Positions 1 to 8,768 of a stretch of 64,000 bases of DNA are shown here, piece by piece. The notes under the pieces were generated by a model that ran no database searches, was not told where the DNA came from, and saw only the letters and a list, made by a program, of their open reading frames with translations. Source of the stretch: Xanthobacteraceae bacterium (GTDB lineage: Bacteria; Pseudomonadota; Alphaproteobacteria; Rhizobiales; Xanthobacteraceae); assembly GCA_024508855.1 (NCBI GenBank), contig JANINJ010000087.1:1-64000 (forward strand), in the 5' to 3' direction. The translations under genes and the position numbers were made by a program. Positions within the stretch are counted from its first letter, which is position 1, and every line of letters starts with the position of its first letter.

Positions 1-1582
1 TCAGGTCGGAGGCCAGCGTGAACTCGTCGTTGCCGCCACGCTCGATTTCCTGAAGAAATCCGACGCAGCGCAGCAGATGCTCGTCCACGGTATAGTGATG
101 ATACATGTTGAATTGCATCATCGCGACGATCTTGCCGAACGCGCGGATGAAGTGACCGAGCACGCCGGTTTCGTTCATCCGCCGCAACACCACCTCGGCA
201 TCGTTCGAGGTGAGAATTTCCATGAACAGCTTATTGGCTTCCGGGTCTTCGCGAACCTGCGGTCCGATCAGGCGCAGCGAGCGCGTCACCGCGCGCATCG
301 CGTCGGGATGGAAGGCGAGATTGTTCTTCTGCGCGAGACGGAAGATGCGGATCAGGTTGACCGGATCCTGCTTGAACACGTCGGGTGAGGCGAGATTGAT
401 GCGGTTGTTGTCGACGATGAAATCGTCGCTCTCCGGCACGCGGCGATGCCGCACGCCGGGGCGCAGCCGTGCCATCACGCGGCTGAGCACGGGGACAGGC
501 TTGGCCTGTTGATCTTCCAGCTTCGCGCACAGGATCGCGGTCAAGTCCCCGACGTCCTTGGCGACCAGGAAGTAGTGCTTCATGAAGCGTTCGACATCCT
601 GCATGCCGGGATGCGAGGTGTAGCCGAGCCGGACCGCGATCTCGCGCTGCATGTCGAACGACAGCCGTTCCTCGGGACGGCCGGTGATGAAGTGCATGTT
701 GCAGCGGACCGACCAGAGGAAATCGGCGCAGCGCCGGAAGGTGCGATATTCCTGCGCATCGAACACGCCGCGTTTCAGCAGCTCTTCGGTATCGCGTACC
801 CGGTAGACGTATTTCGCGATCCAGAATAGCGTGTGCAGATCGCGCAGCCCGCCCTTGCCGTCCTTGACGTTCGGCTCGACCAGATAGCGGGACTGGCCGG
901 AGCGGCGATGGCGTTCCTCACGTTCCGCAAGTTTCGCGGTGACGAATTCGGCGGCAGTGCCTTGCACCACTTCCGTATCGAAACGCGTTACCAATTCATC
1001 ATAAAGGGCCTGATCGCCGGTGAGAAAGCGCGTCTCCAGAATCGCGGTGCGGATGGTCATGTCGCCGCGCGCCTGCCGGATCGATTCATCGACCGAGCGG
1101 GTGGCATGTCCGACCTTGAGCCCCATGTCCCACAGGCAATAGAGGATCGCCTCGGCAACCTGTTCGCCCCAGGCGGTCTGTTTGTACGGAAGAATGAACA
1201 GCAGATCGATGTCGGACTCCGGTGCCATCAGGCCGCGGCCATAGCCGCCGGTGGCCACCACCGCCATGCGCTCGGCGCCGGTCGGGATCGGCGAATGATA
1301 AAGGTGCTGGGTCGCGGCGGCGAACAGCATGCGGATGATTTCATCCTGCACGACGCACAGCCGCTCGGCGCAACGGCGGCCGTGTCGATCCTTGAGCAGC
1401 ATCGCCTGTGCCGCCTCGCGCGCCTTGATGAGTTCGATCTTCAGCATCTGCGCCAGGGCTGAACGGAAAGCGTCCTCGCGGCCGGCATTCGCCGCCCACA
1501 AGGCATCGATCTCGCCGGTAATACGCGAGGTATCGAACGACGCGACGGCCTCGGCCGGCGCTGGCAACACGCTGCTCTCCAT
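1..1582 (-). CDS. glnD: Bifunctional [protein-PII] uridylyltransferase/uridylyl-removing enzyme, 5' part only
   Basis: This frame stays open from the ATG at 1582 to the left edge, giving about 527 of the roughly 900-930 residues usual for GlnD. It carries the nucleotidyltransferase signature GGYGRGLMAPESDIDLL at about residue 110, and the edge cuts inside the central HD domain (VGFLQEIERGGNDE). GlnD senses glutamine and uridylylates or de-uridylylates PII proteins, controlling nitrogen assimilation in the cytoplasm. The C-terminal ACT domains lie outside the window. It is transcribed away from everything else here and looks like a core gene flanking the accessory region. The family call is secure; the exact start is a choice of the first ATG that keeps the N-terminal domain. 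Confidence 0.95.
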   Translation of the reverse strand, partial: MESSVLPAPAEAVASFDTSRITGEIDALWAANAGREDAFRSALAQMLKIELIKAREAAQAMLLKDRHGRRCAERLCVVQDEIIRMLFAAATQHLYHSPIPTGAERMAVVATGGYGRGLMAPESDIDLLFILPYKQTAWGEQVAEAILYCLWDMGLKVGHATRSVDESIRQARGDMTIRTAILETRFLTGDQALYDELVTRFDTEVVQGTAAEFVTAKLAEREERHRRSGQSRYLVEPNVKDGKGGLRDLHTLFWIAKYVYRVRDTEELLKRGVFDAQEYRTFRRCADFLWSVRCNMHFITGRPEERLSFDMQREIAVRLGYTSHPGMQDVERFMKHYFLVAKDVGDLTAILCAKLEDQQAKPVPVLSRVMARLRPGVRHRRVPESDDFIVDNNRINLASPDVFKQDPVNLIRIFRLAQKNNLAFHPDAMRAVTRSLRLIGPQVREDPEANKLFMEILTSNDAEVVLRRMNETGVLGHFIRAFGKIVAMMQFNMYHHYTVDEHLLRCVGFLQEIERGGNDEFTLASDL

Positions 1583-1946
1583 ACAAACCGGATATCGGAC
1601 CGCGAGCGCGCTGTCACGGATCATTGTTGGGGCGGAGGAGGACTGTGCTGTTCCCTGCACATTTTCGATGGTTCTGTTTTCTCTGTCCGCTCAAGGCGAG
1701 ACTCATTTTCTAGTTGACGTTATGTCATAAGTGATTGAAGAAACTAGACTTTATTCGCCGGAGGCGTGCTCTTCTTTGCCCCGGGTCCGCGGCGAGCGTA
1801 GCGGCCGGCAGCAACGTCGCGGCAGCGCGGTTAGCCAGTAGCTTGGCAAGCCGGCACAGATTGTTGCCGCCCTCGTTGCCTTCGCGATAATCGGAAGGCG
1901 ACCGACTGACTGATCGAGGTCGCGACTGCGCCGCTCATGCGCTGGC
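1583..1946. other. Intergenic stretch with possible transporter-permease remnant
   Basis: No intact gene is visible. Around 1840-1908 the plus frame reads a short hydrophobic tail (IVAALVAFAIIG) ending in a stop, just ahead of the truncated ABC ATPase. This could be the end of a lost permease gene, but the similarity is weak. A small inverted repeat, TGACgttatGTCA, lies near 1714-1726 on the glnD promoter side. Confidence 0.3.
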
Positions 1947-2354
1947 ATGGATGCTTACGGTCAGGCGCAGCGCGTCGCTATCGCCCGTGCGCTGGTTCCG
2001 CGGCCTGAAGTGCTGCTGCTGGATGAGCCGTTTTCCGCGCTCGATGCATTCACCCGCCACGATCTGCAGGATCGTCTGCTCGATCTTTGGGCCGATACCC
2101 GCCCGACGCTGATTTTGGTGACCCATGATGTGGACGAGGCGGTCGTACTCGCGGACCGGATCCTTGTGATGCGCCCGCGGCCGGGCCGATTGTTCGAAGA
2201 AATTCCGGTCTATCTTGCGCGGCCGCGCGACCGGGCGTCGCCGTTGTTCGAGACGCTCAAGCGTCGCGTGCTGACGGCGCTGGATCGATCCCTGGATCGC
2301 AATGTTCCGGATCGCGATGGGAAATCGATCGTAGGCGAGGGCATGTGGTGGTGA
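1947..2354 (+). pseudogene. Truncated ABC-transporter ATPase (SsuB/TauB type), 3' fragment
   Basis: The reading frame begins at the ABC signature (GQAQRVAIARAL) and continues through Walker B (LLLDEPFSALD), the H-loop (LVTHDVDEAV) and the C-terminal RPGR region typical of nitrate/sulfonate/taurine-type importer ATPases. The whole N-terminal half, including Walker A and the Q-loop, is missing. Even the signature is abnormal, with AGMDAYGQ where LSGGQ is expected. At 135 residues it cannot bind ATP on its own. No permease or binding-protein gene stands next to it. I read it as the remains of an internal deletion that removed the rest of a transporter operon. The ATG at 1947 is probably fortuitous. 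Confidence 0.85.
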
Positions 2355-2415
2355 TGTTTGCCGACCGGCCACAGTTGCAGTTACAATCGCACCAGATCAT
2401 TCGGGAGAGACATTC

Positions 2416-2925
2416 ATGGACGCGGCACAACTGCGCGCAATGCAGGCTCCGATCAAGGAGCGGCTGAAAAACGATCCAAAAACGGGATTTATCACGCTCA
2501 AGGCCAAGGGATCGGTCGAGCGCGAAGGCATCGCCTGCAAGGTCGAGACCGGCCGCGCGCTGGCGGTGGCGGGCCTGCATCCCGCGACCGGCGGTTCGGG
2601 CCTGGAACTGTGCTCCGGCGATATGCTGCTGGAGGCGCTGGTGGCCTGCGCCGGCGTGACGCTGAAGTCGGTCGCCACGGCGCTCGAGGTCCCGCTGAAG
2701 TCCGGACATGTTTCCGCCGAGGGTGACCTCGATTTTCGCGGCACGCTGGGCGTCGACAAGGAAGCGCCGGTCGGCTTCGCTGAAATCCGGCTGCGCTTCG
2801 ATGTCGATACCGATGCTCCGCAGGACAAGCTCGATCTGCTGCTGAAAATCACCGAGCGTTACTGCGTGGTCTATCAGACCATCAAGAACGGGCCGAAAGT
2901 CTCCGTCAGTCTGCATCGCGTGTAG
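2416..2925 (+). CDS. OsmC family protein (peroxiredoxin-like)
   Basis: The 169-residue product has the OsmC/Ohr layout: an N-terminal beta-rich part, then a central helix with a redox cysteine (LVACAGVTL, following LCSGDMLLEA) and a second conserved cysteine in ITERYCVVYQT. Family members reduce organic or fatty-acid hydroperoxides in the cytoplasm using the two cysteines, although many OsmC-like proteins have no tested substrate. An additional cysteine sits in ELCSGD. A GGGAGAG element lies a few bases before the ATG. The gene stands alone between the ABC relic and a ketopantoate-reductase-like gene, so context adds little. Confidence 0.85.
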   Translation: MDAAQLRAMQAPIKERLKNDPKTGFITLKAKGSVEREGIACKVETGRALAVAGLHPATGGSGLELCSGDMLLEALVACAGVTLKSVATALEVPLKSGHVSAEGDLDFRGTLGVDKEAPVGFAEIRLRFDVDTDAPQDKLDLLLKITERYCVVYQTIKNGPKVSVSLHRV

Positions 2926-2958
2926 TCGTTCATCTTCGAACGGCGACGAAGGCTGCCA

Positions 2959-3987
2959 GTGCAGGCTACGGTAGCGGAGCAGTCAGTGAGCCCGACCAGA
3001 CCCATTGTCGTTGCCGGCGCCGGCAGCATCGGCTGCTTCGTCGGTGGCATGTTGGCCGATGCAGGGCGCAAGGTTGCCCTGCTCGCGCGTCCGAGAGTGA
3101 TCGCTGACATCGAGCGGAATGGCCTACGATTGACGAGTTTCGAGGGGCTCGATCGTCGGGTGCCGGCGGATCGGCTGCTGCTTTCCGAGGATAATTCCGT
3201 TTTTGCCGACGCGAGCATTATCCTCGTCACCGTCAAGAGCGCCGACACAGCATCTATCGCCGATGCGATCGCGCAGCACGCTCCGCGCGATGCCGTCATC
3301 GTCAGCTTGCAGAATGGTGTCGGCAATGCCGCGGTCCTGCGCCAGCGATTGAAGGATTGGACGGTTCTCGGCGGAATGGTGCCGTTCAACGTTCTCGCGT
3401 CGGGCGATGGTCATTTTCATCGCGCTACCTCTGGTGTTATTGCGCTCGAGCGAGATCAGGCAGGAACCGCCGACCGGTTGTCGGTGCCCGATCTTGTCGT
3501 GCGCGCGACCGACAACATGGCTGGCGTGCAATGGGGCAAGCTGCTGCTCAATCTCAATAACGCGCTCAATGCGCTATCGGGGCTGCCGTTGCGGGAGCAA
3601 TTGTCGCAGCGGGCATGGCGGCGTCTGCTGGCGGATCAGATGACGGAAGCACTGGCGGCGATGAAGGCGGAAGGCGTTTCGTCGGTGTCGTCGACACCAG
3701 TTCCAGCCGGCTTGACGCCGCATCTGTTGCGATTGCCCGATGCGCTGTTTCGCGCGCTCGCAGGAAGCACCATCAAAATCGATGCGCATGCGCGCTCGTC
3801 GATGTGGGAAGACCTGCAGCGCGGCCGGCGAACGGAAATCGATTATCTGCAAGGCGTCATCCTGGAGATAGCCGAGCGACGCGGCCTCAAGGTGCCGTTG
3901 ACGCGGCGTATCGTCGCTTTGATCCGCGCAGCGGAAACTGCCGGCAAAGGGTCACCTGGTTTGATGCCGGATCAAATCCGCGGCTGA
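2959..3987 (+). CDS. Ketopantoate reductase family (ApbA/PanE-like) NADP-dependent oxidoreductase
   Basis: A Rossmann nucleotide-binding motif (VVAGAGSIGCFVGG) stands near the N terminus, followed by LLARPR, KSADT and the LQNGVGN segment typical of 2-dehydropantoate 2-reductases. The C-terminal domain has the KLLLNLNNALNAL catalytic-lysine region. Length (342) is slightly above the usual 300-320. Members reduce ketopantoate to pantoate, but many ApbA paralogues act on other 2-oxo acids, so I do not assign panE. GTG at 2959 is used as start because GAAGG lies six bases upstream; a GTG at 2986 is possible. It appears monocistronic. Confidence 0.85.
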   Translation: MQATVAEQSVSPTRPIVVAGAGSIGCFVGGMLADAGRKVALLARPRVIADIERNGLRLTSFEGLDRRVPADRLLLSEDNSVFADASIILVTVKSADTASIADAIAQHAPRDAVIVSLQNGVGNAAVLRQRLKDWTVLGGMVPFNVLASGDGHFHRATSGVIALERDQAGTADRLSVPDLVVRATDNMAGVQWGKLLLNLNNALNALSGLPLREQLSQRAWRRLLADQMTEALAAMKAEGVSSVSSTPVPAGLTPHLLRLPDALFRALAGSTIKIDAHARSSMWEDLQRGRRTEIDYLQGVILEIAERRGLKVPLTRRIVALIRAAETAGKGSPGLMPDQIRG

Positions 3988-3999
3988 AACTGGTGGCGA

Positions 4000-4392
4000 T
4001 CAGCGCCACAGGCCGTAACTGGCCCATTTCGCTTCCGGGATCACATTGCCGATCTTGTAGGTGAACGACACCACGCTCATGGCGTCGGGCGATCCCTTGC
4101 ATTCGAAGGAAAACTGATACCACTTGCCGCCGCTGCGGAATGCACCGCCGGTGCCGATAATCGTATTCTTGACGTGCCGCGGGTGAGAAATGACGTCGGC
4201 CTTGGCGCGGTCAGGATGAAACGGATTTGAATCCCGGTCGATGCGGTTCATCGCGTAAAGGTCGCAAATCTGTTCGAGCCGCGTATAGGGATCGAGCTTG
4301 CTGAGGCTGGCGAGAAATCGCGCGTCATTCGCCATCGCCGGTGCCACGATCATTTGCGCGAGGACGACCGACAACAGGATAGCAGACTTCAT
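4000..4392 (-). CDS. Secreted DUF930 domain protein
   Basis: A 130-residue protein with a clear Sec signal peptide (MKSAILLSVVLAQMIVAPAMA, cut before ND). The mature part has the DUF930 pattern: LDPYTRLEQICDLYAM, an F/H-PDRAKAD segment, GGAFRSGGKWYQFSFEC and SVVSFTYKIGNVIPEAKWASYGLW. Two cysteines (ICDL and FECK) probably form a disulfide. DUF930 proteins occur widely in Rhizobiales and have no established function. It is convergent with the preceding gene, with only 12 bases between stops, and transcribed alone. Confidence 0.85.
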   Translation of the reverse strand: MKSAILLSVVLAQMIVAPAMANDARFLASLSKLDPYTRLEQICDLYAMNRIDRDSNPFHPDRAKADVISHPRHVKNTIIGTGGAFRSGGKWYQFSFECKGSPDAMSVVSFTYKIGNVIPEAKWASYGLWR

Positions 4393-4531
4393 GATAGATG
4401 GACCATGGCTTCACGATGACGAAAGAGCTGGATCACCGCCGGTGGCGAGGCGATGCTGGCTTACTAGAATATTCGTCGCAATCTTGCTATCGGATTTCGC
4501 GGTCCTTCAGCACAATCATGCGTGAGGTCAA

Positions 4532-4951
4532 ATGCGAACGTTGTTGGCGCTCATTGCGTTCATCAGCCTGACGATGCCGGCCATGGCTGCGGATTACGCC
4601 AGTCAGATCAGCGCATATCGTCGCGCCCATGGCTTGTCGGCGGTCAAGATCGATGCCCGGCTAAATGCCGTTGCGTTGCAGCAGGCGCGTGCGATGGCCT
4701 CGCATGGTGTCGTCAGCCACACGGTGGCGGGCCTTTTTCCTGTGCGGATCGCGAAACTGCGAAAGAGATTGGCCGCGGAAAATATCGCTGCCGGTTTTGC
4801 GACCTTTCCCGAGACGCTGAAGCAATGGGAAAATAGCACAGGCCACCGCGAGAATCTGTTGATGGTCGGCGCACACAAGGTCGGCGTCGCGTCGGCGATC
4901 AACAGACGTTCGCCTTATGGTGTGTTCTGGGCGATGGTCATCACCGATTAG
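4532..4951 (+). CDS. Secreted CAP-domain (SCP/PR-1 family) protein
   Basis: The 139-residue product starts with a signal peptide (LLALIAFISLTMPAMA) and then shows a bacterial CAP/SCP domain: YRRAHGL, LNAVALQQARAMASHGVVSHT, AAENIAAG, WENSTGHRENLLMVGAHKVGVA and a final WAMVITD. The His of SHT and the HRENLL segment are the conserved cavity residues. Function of bacterial CAP proteins is mostly unknown; roles at the envelope are usual. It ends 12 bases before the convergent hypothetical gene. The family call is firm, the role open. Confidence 0.88.
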   Translation: MRTLLALIAFISLTMPAMAADYASQISAYRRAHGLSAVKIDARLNAVALQQARAMASHGVVSHTVAGLFPVRIAKLRKRLAAENIAAGFATFPETLKQWENSTGHRENLLMVGAHKVGVASAINRRSPYGVFWAMVITD

Positions 4952-4963
4952 AGACCGCAGATT

Positions 4964-5611
4964 CTAACGGTCGCGGTGCTGCAGGCGCGATATCAGCGTT
5001 TCCCTGGATGGAGGGTTGAGCAGATCCTCCTTGATGGTCTTGATCCGCGAGGTGAAGTGCATCCAGCCGCAGGCAAGCGGTGTATCGCGACAGGCCGGCT
5101 GCCTGGCGGCGTGTCGGGATTCCTTGCGCTGGGCGGCGACGGAGCGCGGCGGCGTTCGTTGCGCAGATGGCTTCGCTATCGCATTCGGCTTGGCGCCGCC
5201 GACGATATTCGACGTCCGCAAAAGCTCAGCATCTCGCGGAACTGGCGTCGGATTTCTGGCGGCAAGGTAACGAATGAATTCCTTGTCGATCTGCTTCAGT
5301 TCCTTTGCAGTGGGGACCGGGCCGGCAATATCGAAATGCCTGTTCTGCATGAAGTCGTAATAGGTGTAACCGCCGCCGGGCTTGCGTCGCCCGGGAAAAC
5401 GGCTGTCGCATTCGGCGATTGTTGCCGGCGCCGATTCGGTCGCGAGCGCGGGCGCGCGGACCCGTTCGGCGCATTCTTCGTAATCCCGCGCCGCCGCGAT
5501 GGTCGATTGCTGGGCGCCCGAAGATATCGATGTCAGCGTGACACAGCAGAGCGCCGTGCCGCACAGCAGTGCCGCATGGAGCAAGAACGCCGGTGCGTGC
5601 ACGGAATACAT
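4964..5611 (-). CDS. Secreted hypothetical protein with basic C-terminal half
   Basis: From ATG 5611 (AAAGG just upstream) the product has 215 residues and begins with a hydrophobic export signal (HAAFLL-type core around APAFLLHAALLCGTALCC). An earlier in-frame ATG at 5707 would add 32 polar residues before the signal, so I prefer 5611. The mature part has paired cysteines (EECAERV, ECDSRFPG) and a characteristic GGGYTYYDFMQNRHFDIAGP stretch. It is followed by a Pro/Arg/Lys-rich tail with three more cysteines. I do not recognise a named domain. Similar short secreted proteins are common in Bradyrhizobium as far as I recall. Confidence 0.65.
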   Translation of the reverse strand: MYSVHAPAFLLHAALLCGTALCCVTLTSISSGAQQSTIAAARDYEECAERVRAPALATESAPATIAECDSRFPGRRKPGGGYTYYDFMQNRHFDIAGPVPTAKELKQIDKEFIRYLAARNPTPVPRDAELLRTSNIVGGAKPNAIAKPSAQRTPPRSVAAQRKESRHAARQPACRDTPLACGWMHFTSRIKTIKEDLLNPPSRETLISRLQHRDR

Positions 5612-5822
5612 GGGGCCTTTCGCAGGTCGCAACTCGTTCGTCGAATCTCGCCCGGCAACGCCTGCATTGTCATCCGCTGTTTTGTTTTCTCCCCATGTTT
5701 GCTGCAACTTAGGAGGAGGCGCCCGGCGGCGATCGAAGGCGTTCCCACTACAAAGGTGGCTGGCGAACAGGCTGCCGGTCTGGTAAGAAGCCGGGCAAGT
5801 GCCCGCCGGTTCGCGGGTCTTC

Positions 5823-5899
5823 GGTCCCGTAGCTCAGCCGGATAGAGCGACGGTTTCCTAAACCGTAGGTCGCATGTTCGAGTCATGCCGGGATCGCCA
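5823..5899 (+). tRNA. tRNA-Arg (anticodon CCT)
   Basis: A full cloverleaf can be folded. The acceptor stem GGTCCCG pairs with CGGGATC (one G-T), the D arm is GCTC/GAGC, the anticodon stem ACGGT/ACCGT encloses loop TTCCTAA with anticodon CCT, and the T arm GCATG/CATGC has loop TTCGAGT. The CCA end is encoded at 5897-5899. It reads AGG codons. It stands between the mixed region and the cox cluster; tRNA genes are common integration sites, but no integrase or repeated 3' end was found. Confidence 0.95.
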
Positions 5900-6096
5900 A
5901 CGCGCTCGATGGCTTTCGAAGCCGCTCGCAGACGGAATTCAGCGATTTCCGCAGCGCCGGGATAGTTCCGAGTTCCGCCTCGGGATTGTATCTCGCTGGC
6001 GGTGTCCCGGTGTCCGCTTTTCCAGGAATTATCCGATTGACGCCAACCGCTTTCCCCTGCGGAAAGCGCCGCCGCGGCTGTGCGCTCTCCTCGCCC
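5900..6096. other. Gap between tRNA-Arg and coxG, nothing recognised
   Basis: About 200 bases without a convincing gene, clear terminator or attachment-site duplicate. Short frames run through it but have no recognisable product. Confidence 0.4.
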
Positions 6097-6714
6097 TCAA
6101 CTGCGTGATGAGCAGATTGCTCCGTCCATGAAGACGCCTGGCGCGTGATGCTGGCCGTTGAGACAACACCAGTGAGCGCCGGTCAACAGCATCAGCCCGG
6201 CGATCGCGGCGCTGCCGGTCAGGCGGCCAAGCCAGCTTTTCTTGCCCGTCTGGGCAACGGTTGTCTCGTCCGTGCCACCGACTGCTTCGCCGAACGAGGT
6301 AAAGAATTCGCCTGCGAGCTTTTTCGCGGTCGAATCGATCAGCCGCCCGCCAAGCTGGGCGAGCTTGCCGCCGATCTGCGCGTCCACGTCGTAGTGAAGG
6401 ATGGTGGCGTCGGGGCCATCGGCCTCGAGGCGCACGGTGGCTCCGCCCTTGGCGAAGCCAGCAACCCCGCCCGAACCTTCGCCGGAGATCCGATAGCTGT
6501 TCGGCGGATCGAGATCCGACAGCGTAACCTTGCCGCCGAATGTTGCCTTCACCGGGCCGATCCTGATGACGACTGTCGCGGTCATGTCATTCGGGGTGGT
6601 CATCTCGAGACTCTCGCACCCCGGTATGCACCGCTTCAGCGTCGCGGGATCGTTAAGCGCAGCCCACACTTTTTCTTTCGGCGCAGAAATCCACTGGCTG
6701 TCGTTCATTTGCAT
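6097..6714 (-). CDS. coxG: CO dehydrogenase accessory protein CoxG (SRPBCC fold)
   Basis: This 205-residue protein opens with the CoxG/SRPBCC pattern (WISAPKEKVWAALNDP, then LKRCIPGCESLE and FGGKVTLSD, YRISGEGSGGVAGFAKGGA). It has a hydrophobic segment near the C terminus (LTGSAAIAGLMLLTGAHWCC). CoxG is reported to help recruit CO dehydrogenase to the membrane and to bind quinone in aerobic CO oxidisers. The last 30 residues after the hydrophobic segment are cysteine- and histidine-rich and look unlike a normal end, so the 3' end may be slightly frame-altered. AAGGA lies eight bases upstream of the ATG. It is the last gene of the cox operon seen here. Confidence 0.88.
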   Translation of the reverse strand: MQMNDSQWISAPKEKVWAALNDPATLKRCIPGCESLEMTTPNDMTATVVIRIGPVKATFGGKVTLSDLDPPNSYRISGEGSGGVAGFAKGGATVRLEADGPDATILHYDVDAQIGGKLAQLGGRLIDSTAKKLAGEFFTSFGEAVGGTDETTVAQTGKKSWLGRLTGSAAIAGLMLLTGAHWCCLNGQHHAPGVFMDGAICSSRS

Positions 6715-6725
6715 CGGGTCAGTCC

Positions 6726-7562
6726 TTAAGTGGTTGCACTCTGGGTGGATGTTCGCTGGCCGCGCCGCCGCTCAACGGTGATCTCGGCCAGAATCGACAT
6801 GGCGATTTCCTCAGGCGTGATGGCACCGAGATTGAGCCCGGCTGGCGCCTTGATGCGATCGATCACGTCCGGCGAAACGCCTTCGCGCACGAGCTTGTCA
6901 CGCAGCGCAGTCATTTTGCGGCGGCTGCCGACGAAAGCGTGATATGCGGCCTTTATCGTTACAGCCGATTTGAGCGCGGCTTCATCGCCCTTGCCTTGCG
7001 TCGAGACCACGACGAAGCGCTTTGCATCGGGAAGCGTGCCAAGATCGAAGCCATCGTTTTTGATGTCGGCGTCCGGCGCATCGGAGAAATCTGCGAGCGG
7101 CGCGGCAATCGTGACGTGAAACCCGAGCGCGCGCGCCTGCGCGGCAAGCGACAACGCAACCGGGCTGGCGCCCAGGATGACCAGGGATGGATGCGGCAAC
7201 ACCGGCTCTACAAAGATATCCATGGTGCCCTGACTCGGACACATGTTCTTCGCAAACCGCACGCCGTCGCGTTGTTCTCCTGCAGAAACGCCGCGTTCCG
7301 CCAGCGAATCTTCCGGCTGTACCGAAATCATGCGGGGTTCGCCATCGGCAAGGGCCTCGCGCGCAGCCTTAAGCACCGCGCCTCGTGCGCAACCGCCGCC
7401 GATCCATCCGGCAGCGATCGTGCCGTCGGGACGGATCACCGCTTTTGCGCCGGCCTTCGCGGCCGTGACCGAGACCGTGCGAACGACGGTGGCGAGCGCG
7501 AACGGTTGTTCGGTCGCTTTCAGTTGCGCCACGAGATCGATCACTTCGACATGAACCGTCAT
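6726..7562 (-). CDS. coxF: XdhC/CoxF family Mo-enzyme maturation factor
   Basis: The 278-residue product has both XdhC/CoxI-family domains. The N-terminal part has PFALATVVRTVSVTAAKAGAKAVI, GWIGGGCARGAV and EPRMISVQPED. The C-terminal Rossmann part has VILGASPVALSLAAQARALGFHVTIAAP and AYHAFVGSRRKM. Relatives bind the molybdenum cofactor and deliver it, sulfurated, to the large subunit. Its place directly after coxE (9 bases apart) matches coxF of Oligotropha. It should act in the cytoplasm during CO dehydrogenase maturation. AGGAGAGG sits before the ATG. The exact letter (F versus I) rests on gene order. Confidence 0.88.
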   Translation of the reverse strand: MTVHVEVIDLVAQLKATEQPFALATVVRTVSVTAAKAGAKAVIRPDGTIAAGWIGGGCARGAVLKAAREALADGEPRMISVQPEDSLAERGVSAGEQRDGVRFAKNMCPSQGTMDIFVEPVLPHPSLVILGASPVALSLAAQARALGFHVTIAAPLADFSDAPDADIKNDGFDLGTLPDAKRFVVVSTQGKGDEAALKSAVTIKAAYHAFVGSRRKMTALRDKLVREGVSPDVIDRIKAPAGLNLGAITPEEIAMSILAEITVERRRGQRTSTQSATT

Positions 7563-7571
7563 CGGCCTCTC

Positions 7572-8768
7572 CTAGAGCTTCGCCAGATAGGGTTCGAGCG
7601 CCAACAAACTTTCCAACGTATTGGCCGGGGCATAGAGATCCACATGTGGGAGCGCGGCCTTGATGCCGGCGGCCTCCGGCGCGTAGCCATCCCAGCCTGC
7701 CATCGGATTGAGCCAGACGACGCGGCGGCAGCGTTTTGTCAGTTGCGCCATCTCGCGGCCGAGCAGGTTGGCGTCCCCGGTCTCATAACCGTCGGAAACG
7801 ATCATCACGCAGGTTCGCGAATGGATCACCCGCGCGGCGTGCCAGCGATTGAAGGTCTGCAGGCAAAGGCCGATGCGCGTGCCGCCTCCGGCACCCTGCG
7901 CCATCATCGACAGCCGGTCGAGCGCGCGCGCCGGATCGCGCTCCTTCATCGCGTCCGACACGTGGGCGAGTTGGGTGTGGAACAGAAATGCCTCGGCTTC
8001 GTGGAATTCGTCGAGCATGCCGTGGATGAAACGGATGAAAACCGCGGTGTACATGCTCATCGAGCCGGAAGCGTCGAGAAGCACCACAAGCCGTAACGGC
8101 TTGTCCTTGCGCCGCCGTTTCACAAGAGTGATCGGCGTGCCGCCGTGAACGATATTGGCATGGATGGTCCGGCGAAGATCGAGGCGATAGCCGTTACGCC
8201 GCGCAAGGTATCGCCGCGTGAGGCGCGAGCGCATCGCCTGTGCCAGCTGCGCGGCGGCTGCATGCGCTTGCGTGATCTGGTCGGGGTCGCTCATCTTGCG
8301 GAAATCGACCTCCGCCAGATTGATCGCTTGCGATGCACCTTCCATGCGGCCTTCGCCGCGACCGTTAGGGGGATCCTCCGGGGATGGCATTTGGTCGAAC
8401 GCCTGCTCGCCATCGCCGCGTTCGGCATTTTTGTCCTGAAGGCTCTTCAGCGACGGATTGTTGGCCGGCTTCGATGCGCCCGTGATCGTGGAGCGCGACT
8501 TGACGCGCTTGCCGAGCCAGAATGCATCGAAGATGCCGTCGAACCTGTCCCAGTCGGCCTTGCGCGTGGAAAAAAGATGCTTGAATGCGGAGCGCAGCAA
8601 TTCCGGATGTTCGCCATAGCCTTCCGCGATCACAACTGCGGCGTCTTCGCCCTCGCGTGATCCGACTGCGAAAGCGTTGTCGCGCAACGTCGTGACAAAG
8701 CCCGCCAGCCTGGTCGCGACGAGACGATCGACGTCGTGATCAATCGGAGATTTGCCGCTGCCGCTCAT
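7572..8768 (-). CDS. coxE: CoxE, VWA-domain protein for CO dehydrogenase active-site maturation
   Basis: Using the ATG at 8768, which overlaps the coxD stop as ATGA, the protein has 398 residues; the same frame is open far upstream inside coxD but that part is not coding. A von Willebrand A domain with MIDAS motif DASGSMS lies at residues 232-238, followed by GGTRIGL and MIVSDGYETGD. CoxE works with the AAA+ protein CoxD, a MoxR/VWA chaperone pair, to build the copper-sulfur-molybdenum centre of CO dehydrogenase, as shown in Oligotropha. Translational coupling to coxD fits this partnership. Confidence 0.92.
   Translation of the reverse strand: MSGSGKSPIDHDVDRLVATRLAGFVTTLRDNAFAVGSREGEDAAVVIAEGYGEHPELLRSAFKHLFSTRKADWDRFDGIFDAFWLGKRVKSRSTITGASKPANNPSLKSLQDKNAERGDGEQAFDQMPSPEDPPNGRGEGRMEGASQAINLAEVDFRKMSDPDQITQAHAAAAQLAQAMRSRLTRRYLARRNGYRLDLRRTIHANIVHGGTPITLVKRRRKDKPLRLVVLLDASGSMSMYTAVFIRFIHGMLDEFHEAEAFLFHTQLAHVSDAMKERDPARALDRLSMMAQGAGGGTRIGLCLQTFNRWHAARVIHSRTCVMIVSDGYETGDANLLGREMAQLTKRCRRVVWLNPMAGWDGYAPEAAGIKAALPHVDLYAPANTLESLLALEPYLAKL

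Noticed and set aside
77-1730. Several plus-strand frames over the first 1.7 kb
   Set aside because: They are antisense to glnD, rich in Arg/His/Asp/Gly, and show no domain.
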